Part shown: piece by piece, positions 56,563 through 64,000 of the stretch
How positions within the stretch are numbered: the first letter of the stretch is position 1
Layout: every line of letters starts with the position of its first letter
NCBI GenBank assembly: GCA_964036045.1
Contig: OZ038387.1
Location: 20,227,348 to 20,291,347, forward strand
Length of the DNA: 64,000 nt
Source: Eutreptiella sp. 'Long Island Sound 2002'
Lineage: Eukaryota; Euglenozoa; Euglenophyceae; Eutreptiales; Eutreptiaceae
Direction: 5' to 3'
Program-made: the position numbers and the translations under genes
Notes under the pieces: generated by a model
What the model saw: only the letters and a program-made list of their open reading frames with translations
Told to the model about the DNA's origin: nothing
Database searches by the model: none

Positions 56563-59500
56563 AGAAGCCCCCACGGGAGTGGGACCTCGGAGTTCTCTCC
56601 TCCGAAAATCAGTGGAATCCCAGAGAAAGCGAAGGCACATCGGGTGCCGAAGAAGGCTCCAGAAGAGCCAAAACCACTGAGTTTCGCCACTCCCAACCCC
56701 TGGAGCGCCCTGCCAAGGGAAGTACATGTGGGTACGGGACATGGAAAGAAGGAAGGAGCGACCACGGAGAGCCCCGTGGACGGGCAGGACCAACCCAAGA
56801 TCTACACCATCCGTGACCATACCCTTGAAGTCCTGATGCACCCGGACGTGCTAGAGTTGCATGCCGTGAGAGTCGTCCAAACACCTCATGGCGACGAGCG
56901 GCAGTTGCACTTGAAAGTGCGAGTACGGTGCGGACGAGAGGAGAAGGTGGTGGATGTGTTAGTGGATACGGGTGCCCAGGTGAGCCTGGTCCGGAGAGGG
57001 TTGTTCAAGGAGGAACTCCTGCAGCCCAGCCGGAGACCGGTCCGCCTGAAGGTCGCCAACGGAGAGATTATGGGTGGCGGCACCCATGAGGCCACCATCA
57101 GTATGGAATTCTGGGAGCATGAGCGCTTGAACCGCCCTGATCAGGCGCAGAGAAGCACTCTATCCGGGAACTTCTATGTGGCCGACATCACGGATTGGGA
57201 TATGATCATGGGGTATGACTTCATGGTGGCAAACGCCATTGGAGCCCTTCCCCATCGTGCAACGCTGGTCCGGGAGGATGATGAATGCCTCACATGGCTG
57301 TCCACGGACTACGCATGCGGATCATCCCAATGGAATGCTGAGGAAGAGGATCGGATCGTCCAAGCGGTGCAAGCTGTGGGTGCCAAGTCCAGAGGAGACC
57401 GCGGAGTTCACCTCACGGAGTATGGAATGGCGCCACAGGTGTATGACAGGATGATCCAAACGCTGCGAGCCCAGGCGCCCGAGACGGACGTCTTCGCTTC
57501 CCGGGATGCCCCACTTTTGCGGAAGTGTAGGAGGCATTGGCATCGAGGAGACTCAGCCTGGCATAGGCATTGGGGTTTGAAGGAGTGGGGACCCATGTAT
57601 TGGCATGGCTCCCGGGAAAATACCAGACGTACGGTGGAGAAGATGGTCGCGGATAGGGCAAAGGGGATCCTGGTCATAACCGGCATAGGATCCACCCCAT
57701 GTACGCTGGAAGGTCTCAAGTCGACGCTGGACTCCATCACCCTGAATGAGATGTCATTCGGGCCAGAGGAGGAGCTGTTCATCGACGCCAAGGGTGTATC
57801 AATGCCCTCCCCGGGTCAAGCGTGGAGTACCAAGGCTTTCCTGGTGCATGGGGCGCAAGCCCAGCCCATGGGTGATGAAGCACTCATCCGTAGGGTGGAG
57901 GCGGTGCCCATGCGGGTCATGTTTGAGCCCAAGGAGGGGACGGATCAGCCAATTGATGGCATTGACATCCTGTCCTACTCCGAGATCGACCACGTCGTCA
58001 ACTACATGCGGATGGGGATGCACGACCGTGTGGCAGCCAAGAAGAGGCGGGCCATGGTCACATCTCCGCATTGGTGGGATGACAAGATGTTGGTCACCGG
58101 CAAGTACGAGAAGGACGAGTTCGTGGCGAGGGTCATGGATCACATCGCGGACCAATACGATGGTCCGGTTGGGTCGGCCCCACCAACATGGGATTTTCCA
58201 AGAATGGGTGCCGATAGCGACAGTCACCAGCCCGAGGCCGCAAATTTCCGAAGATTATCGGTGGGAAGAGCTCCCCACGACGATGAAGACGGCATATCGG
58301 ACGAGGAGAAGTCGGAATCGGACCCAGAAGAGGCCTATACCGCAGTGCGGTCGGTTGTATCTATACCGAAGCAAGCGGCTGAAGAGGCCCAGGAGAACCC
58401 GAAGGTCGCCGAGCTGAAGGAGAGGCTGATCAATGCCTATCCGCGGCTATTCAGTGGCGTCGCCAACAGGAACCCTCCAGATCGTGGGAGGTTTGGTACA
58501 GCGAAGATCAAGCTGAAGCCGAACCCCAAGATCTATCGTCATCGGCAGTACCAACTTCAGGGCGATCGGGCCGAGGCCATGAAGAAGTTGTTGGCCGAGT
58601 TCATTGAGCGGGGGTGGATCGAACCCTCCGACAGTGAGTGAGCCAGCCCAGCCTTCATCGTGCCTAAGAAGGAGAAGGGCGAGTGGAGGTTGGTGGTGGA
58701 TTACAGGGGTTTGAACGAGCAAACCGAGCATGACTCGTACTCGCTTCCCCTGATCGACTCCATCCTCAAAAAACAACAGAAAAAGCGGATCTTCACGGTG
58801 TTGGACCTGAAACATGGCTATCACCAGATCCCGCTACACCCGGACTCCAGGCCCTGCACAGCGATGTCGACGCCGCTGGGGCCCATGCAGTGGAAAGTGG
58901 TGCCTATGGGCGCCAAGAATGGCAACGCCGCTTTCCAGCGCATGATGGAGGACCTACTCGGTCTCGTCCGGGACTGTGCCGATCCCTACGTGGATGACAT
59001 CATCATCGGGTCCGGCACGGAGAACATGACTGAGGACGAGCTCATCGACGCGCATGAGAAGGATCTGCGCCGAGTGCTCAGCGAGTTGGACAAGCACAAC
59101 ATGGTGTGCAAGCCCACCAAAGCCTCACTCTTCGTGAAGGAAGTGGAGTTTGCGGGTCACGTGGTTGGTCACGGGCAACGCCGTCCCATGCCTGGGAAGC
59201 TGGCGTCCCTGCACCACTGGGAGAAGCCCCAGACCATCAGCGAACTCCGGTCCTTCATGGGGTTCTGCAATTACTATTCGGGCTATGTCCGGATGTATGC
59301 AGAACTCTCGGGGCCGCTGCACAAGATGCTGCAGGTGGGGAAGTTCGATGGCCGGAAGGGGAGCAAGAAGAAGCTTGCCTGGACCCCTGAAGCCGAAGAT
59401 GCGTTCAGCCGCCTGAAGGAGCGACTCCTGGGGCAGCTGGGGCTATTCCTGGTGGACCCGGACAAGGGATTCGTGCTACGGACGGACGCCTCGGACTATG

Positions 59501-61629
59501 CTGTGGGGGCAGTCCTCGAGCAGATCCGGGACGACGGGTCGCACGTACCCGTGGCGTTCTGGAGTCGGATCCTCGCCGAGGGCCAACGTCGAAAATGGAC
59601 CGCGAGGGAGAAGGAGACGTATGCCATTGTCTGTGCGCTCAGGAAGTGGTCTGGCCACATCCGATTGCAACCGGTGGTGGTTTGTACAGACCATCAGTCC
59701 TTGCAGAGCTGGCACAAGGAGCACGTCCACACCCCCTCGGGACCGGCGGCAAGGAGGGCCCGATGGCATGAGACGTTCGCCAAGTTCGACCTCAGCGTAG
59801 TATACGTCCCGGCGAAGGACAACACTGTGGCAGATTGCCTCAGTCGCTGGGCCTACCCCGCGGGCAAGGCTTGGATGGACATATCCAGCCATGGGGACGC
59901 CGAGGAGACCGAGGAGGCCAAGCGCATCATCGAGATGGAGAAGGCCATGGAGCAAGAGGGGGTCAAGTGCTTTGTGGTGATGGCAAACCGTACGGACCTG
60001 GCCAAGTTCCGGGGCGCCCGAATCCAAGCTATTCGAGAGGAAACCCTCGAGCAGTGGAGGGTGGCCCCTGTAGAGCTAGTCAGGTCGGTGCTCACAGAGG
60101 ACTGGTCGGATGACTATGCGGCATCCCAGCACTGGAGCAACTACTGGAATGCCGTGAGCGCTCCATCGGACGACGAATGGCCCGAGGGCTTGACCGAGGA
60201 TGGGGACAAGTTGTTCCTCAAGGACAAGCTGCTGGTGCCCGAGAACCGAGTGGAGGAACTCATTGACCATTGGCACAACGCCCAGCTCATGCACCCTGGC
60301 CGAGACAAGATGCAGCAGGACCTGGAGTGGCGCTTCAAGTTCCCTCCGGGGTACCACGCCATCCTGGATATGTACTGCAGCGACTGTGCCGTGTGTCGGG
60401 CCACGAAGAGCCCCAACCACTCCACAGCGGGCAACCCGGTGTATACGGCTATACCGGAGGCCCCTATGCGGTCCGTGGCCATGGATGTATTCGCCATGCC
60501 GGAGGTCACCGTGGAAGGAGAGACCTACAACTGTGTCATCCTGGCATTGGATAGGCACAGTGGGTATATCGTTGCGCTGCCTGGCAAGAAGTCCAAGAAG
60601 AAGGACAAGAAGGACGAGCATGGAGTGGGGCTGCAGGCCAAGACCGTCGCTAATGCCATGATCAGGCATTGGCTGACAATTTTTGATGTCCCAGCTGTCA
60701 TCTGCAGCAATCGGGGCAGTCAATTTGTGGGGACTTGGTTCAAGACGATGTGCAAGCACATGGGCATTCGACATGCCAAGACCGTGGCGTACCACAGCCG
60801 GTCGAATGGCCGGGCTGAGGTGGCCGGGCGGCAGATGTTCGAGAAGTTCCGCCAGCTGCACATCGACGAACCGGGCCGGAACTGGTACAATTCGCTGTGG
60901 AGAGTGCTCCAAGCGTACCATGACCTTCCGGGACCCACTGGACTGTCGCCCCATCGTATCCTGTTCCTACGGGATCGAGTGTCACGCACTCTCCCGTGGT
61001 TGAACCATGGCAAAGTGGCCCGGGATGCGAACGCTATGATGGCTGAGGCGGACGACACGGCGGCCAAGGTGTGCAAGGCACTTCAGGACGAGCATGACAA
61101 GAGGGCCAAGTACTTCAAGCAGGGAAAGGTCCAGAAGTATGCTCTCCAAGACACCGTGTGGTTGGAGCGGCACCACAAGGATGTCCTGTCCAGGCATCGG
61201 CAGGCATCTTGGTATGTGCCGGGGGTAATCGTGCGGAAGGTCGGGCAGGATGTGTATGCGCTTCGTGTGGGGGATAACAAGATCCTGGACCGCGACCATA
61301 CCCAGCTTCGTCCCCGAGCACCAGACCCCAGCGGACGTCCCGTCACCTTCGAGTTCACGGCCGGCGATGTGGACTCGGACAACGAGGGTGAGGACGACGA
61401 CTTCACCGCTGAGAAGATCCTGGCGGACAAGCCGGACCCGGGGACGCCTGGGGGTAGGCTTTATAAAGTCCGTTGGAAGGGATTCGCCGCATCCAGGGAT
61501 TCGTGGGAGCCTCCGAGCAGTTTCGTGCCGAGGTACACCACGGTCTGGATGGACTATCTGAAGAAGAAGAACATTTCTTTGGATGTCAAGGACGTGTTGG
61601 TCCATTTGGTGGCTGCAATAGCACCGTAA
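56563..61629 (+). pseudogene. pol: Element A pol: protease, reverse transcriptase, RNase H, chromodomain integrase
   Basis: One frame throughout. The aspartic protease active site is DTGA at 56965. A spacer domain of about 400 codons follows. Reverse transcriptase (58540-59200) has VDYRGLN and catalytic YVDD at 58987-58998. RNase H (59480-59850) has RTDASDYAVGAV and ADCLSR. Integrase has a His/Cys zinc site (near 60260-60405) and a D,D-35-E core: Asp at 60484-60486, Asn in place of the second Asp at 60709-60711, and Glu at 60817-60819. The C-terminal chromodomain (61397-61590) shows FTAEKIL, LYKVRWKGF and SRDSWEP. The stop is TAA 61627-61629. A TGA at 58639-58641 replaces the Trp of a WASPAFIVPKK motif seen in copy B. 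The protein would copy and integrate the element, but it is disabled here. Confidence 0.95.
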
Positions 61630-62023
61630 TGGATCCCTCTTGGCATTTTTGTTTGTTTCTGTGCTTGGGGAGACGGCTGAGGGCGTTCATCCGGGGACTT
61701 TTCGGCCTTGATTGGCCATATACCCCCTTCACTGGATCTTCACATATATATTTCATTGTGGTATACTTATTTAGGTCGGCCGACGACGTTTTTCTATCTT
61801 TGATCCCCTTGGTCCATGTTGTAGATCAAGAGGAGACCGGATATGGCGTAGGGCACCGATTATCAGTGTCCTCACCCCTCCCTTGGGGCGTGGGGGACGC
61901 CTACGACGTGTGTGGGGCCTCCATGTGTCCTTGGAAAATGGGGGGGGGGGTTGGAACCCATTGGGGTCCTCCCGTCCTCTCGTCAATGACTTCCGAGCGG
62001 TAACAACCCTCTGAGAAGGGGGG
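61630..62023 (+). promoter_or_regulatory. Element A 3' spacer and polypurine tract
   Basis: A 394-bp non-coding spacer after pol. Its last bases, GAGAAGGGGGG (62013-62023), directly precede the TGAAGCC start of the right LTR and form the polypurine tract. Confidence 0.8.
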
Positions 62024-63957
62024 TGAAGCCGGTTCGGACCCCCGTGGCCATTTTGGGGTCACTTGGGGTGTGTATCTATGTGCCGGCAAGCCGCCATTGG
62101 CTGATATCATACTCTCCCATCCACCTGACCTAACCCGATGCGATAGTGTGATAGGTTTGGCCATTCCGGCCATGAGCGGACATATTCAGTACCGAGGCAC
62201 CGCCAGCTGAGATTTATATATCAGAATATCAGGAATCAACAGGGTTTTTCTATCATAATGTTTCCGTAATTTTTCAGCCTTCTGTTCTGATGGTCAATGT
62301 ATCGGCGACTGTCAGTTGGCTCGCGATTTTGCGGTAACCGAATGGTTAACTGTTATTTACAGATATTTTGACGGAAACCCCGATGAAGGGTCAGATTTCA
62401 TCAGTAAAGGGTTCGTTGCTTCCGCAATTTTCATATTATACACTCGCAAAATTGATCCGATTTTTTCAGACTTTCAGAATCGGATTTTCGACTTCGACAT
62501 CGCCGCACTCGATATGACGAATCTCGAGTGGTCCGACAATTTTTCCCGATGGTATATGTCTTGATGTGCTCAGCCCATGTTATATATCTTCGTGTGGCCG
62601 AAGAGATGGAGAGCCACACGTGACAAGGGCTTTGCCCATGTCCCAATTGTGGAATTCAAAGCGCTAGACTAAGTCTACCGCGTATGTATTGCTCATGGTA
62701 TGTTTGGTAAAGAGATCCATGCGTGCACTCCCATTTTCATGGGGCATGTAGATATGAGTGGCGAAGGTATCTCCCTGCGCCCGATTGGGGATCCAAGTGG
62801 GGGAATTGTTCGCAAATGGTTCCAATCATTTGTGTATTGAACCATGAGCGGATATCATGGGTGAGCATAGAGATATACTATCATGACAACTTTGTATTTG
62901 GGCATATTTTCATGTGTTTGACCTCAATTTTTGCTCATTTTTGTGTTTTGTGTACTTACCTGGTCGGCAAACAGCAAGAAGCCTATGGAGAGTCGAACTA
63001 TGGTATGTTGTTCATATGTTGGCATATGCTTTGGAGTTGAACACCACCATATGCCGGATTGCGTACTCCATTTGGCTTGGCGCACGAAGGATTACAAGAA
63101 TTGGTCTCAAGATCATGGGCTGACTTGGGCAGTGCGTGGCGCCCATATCCGAAGGGGTTTCGAGGGTAAAGTGGGAATGTACATGGGCATTGGCCTTTGG
63201 TCTCTATCCACCATGAATACTAGACTTCGATTCCATGCATACTTTGAGCTTTCGGATAAGTGGTAACTTCAATTTTGAGCATATATTTGATATATGGCCA
63301 ATATGGTGTGAATTGGCAGTTTTTGGCATGTTGTGAGTTCAAACTCATGGGGCATATCTCTAAGCCCATTCGACTCCAAGTCCAACCAAGGTTATGTCAG
63401 GGTAGGGCATGGTCCTCAGTGCCACTCTAGGCCATGACATGCCACCTCCCCTATTGGGCTAGGATTTAGAGGCTTGGAAGTGAACACATTTTTGGGGTTT
63501 ATGTAGAGACTTTTGACACATGGCATTCAGCCATCTCAATTGACCTGGTTCAGGGCAATATGTTGGTGAGTCAAGGGAAGGTCTTGAGTCCAGGGAATGA
63601 GGGGTTTATGGCTGTGAATGTGTACGTTTACCTCTTTCCCCAACTTTGCTTGATATGTGTTCATATGCCACTTTCAGGGCTTTCCTCTTTGGTGCAATTC
63701 TTGTACATGCCCGCCACCGTGGGACGACCGGTGTGCTGAACGGAAGCCCGCAGTGTGAATTTGGATTGTGGGTTGGGCTATTGCTGTATTTGGGGGATCT
63801 GGTTGCTGTTCAGGGTTGAAGGAGGAGTTTATTTTCTCTATTTTTGGATTTTGGACCCGGGACTTTGAGAAATGCAAGCATTGATCAGGAGCAAATCAGC
63901 AGGGATTACAGGCGGAAGGGGCAGAGCAGGGGCCGGTCCTGGTAGGGACCTTCTTTA
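62024..63957 (+). repeat. Right (3') LTR of element A
   Basis: Starts TGAAGCCGG, ends TTCTTTA and is 1934 bp long. Compared with the left LTR it lacks about 426 bp (matching left 51312-51737) at about 62550, and it does not have the short element. Elsewhere the two differ by only scattered single bases by eye. Confidence 0.9.
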
Positions 63958-64000
63958 CAGCTCCCTCCTGCTGCGATCCGCTCAGACTTTGTCCATCACG
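63958..64000 (-). pseudogene. gag: Copy B gag, C-terminal fragment
   Basis: On the minus strand this matches the gag tail of element A just before the border stop (the DKVLADRSR-like region, 56508-56545). It is the continuation of copy B interrupted by element A, starting with the right copy of the CAGC duplication. It runs off the window. Confidence 0.75.

Larger units (their letters stand above)
50787..63957 (+). mobile_element. Element A: Ty3/gypsy chromodomain retrotransposon with all structural parts, young but defective
   Basis: LTRs (50787-53584 and 62024-63957), primer site, gag, pol, polypurine tract and a 4-bp CAGC target duplication are all present. It inserted into copy B in the opposite orientation. 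The two LTRs look nearly identical outside one insertion (left) and one deletion (right). Both events are confined to one LTR, so they happened after insertion; correcting for them gives about 2.36 kb for both. Gag carries a 1-bp insertion and a TAG, pol a TGA, and integrase an Asp-to-Asn change at a catalytic site. Confidence 0.95.

Overview
This is a stretch of a repeat-rich eukaryotic nuclear genome, and almost all of it is nested transposable elements. I see no ribosomal, transfer RNA or CRISPR feature and no intact host gene. The chromodomain-bearing Ty3/gypsy elements, the long GC-rich non-LTR element and the few conserved non-transposon genes fit a large-genome protist or alga. A dinoflagellate or a green alga is possible, but the sequence does not prove either.

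Layout. (1) 1-3249: a decayed + strand coding locus for an unrecognised Gln/Met-rich protein with a CxxC motif. (2) 3250-9872: two minus-strand 3' ends of one gypsy family (called family A here), D1 at 3250-6827 and D2 at 6828-9872. D2 sits inside the D1 integrase gene. (3) 9873-24402: a complete 14.5-kb minus-strand gypsy element of a second family (element C), with 504-bp LTRs, a very long gag and a chromodomain integrase. It sits inside the D2 pol gene, which resumes at 24403-25151. (4) 25152-25591: a short interspersed element. (5) 25592-44962: a GC-rich minus-strand non-LTR retrotransposon (LINE). It has 5' tandem repeats, an ORF1, an endonuclease/reverse transcriptase/RNase H ORF2, and a downstream ORF3 that starts inside the end of ORF2 and carries what looks like a Ulp1-type cysteine protease core. 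(6) 44963-50786: pol of another minus-strand family A copy (B), interrupted by a 1208-bp inverted-repeat DNA element (47642-48849). (7) 50787-63957: a + strand family A element (A), structurally complete, inserted in B with a CAGC target duplication. Its left LTR carries a second copy of the short element. (8) 63958-64000: gag of B resumes.

How the parts work together. The gypsy elements encode gag, aspartic protease, reverse transcriptase, RNase H, and an integrase ending in a chromodomain. In A, B and C a UAG codon lies in the pol frame at the gag/pol border and is followed by Arg-Ser-Pro, which suggests programmed stop readthrough. Element A has a primer site matching the initiator methionine tRNA and a polypurine tract. 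Its LTRs look nearly identical apart from one insertion and one deletion, so it is young, but its integrase has an Asp-to-Asn change at the second catalytic position and its frame is broken. Element C has a stop codon at exactly the catalytic Glu of the integrase. In the LINE the coding signal runs for more than 10 kb on one strand. Its breaks are mostly single stops of the kind C-to-T change would produce, and slips at long C runs.
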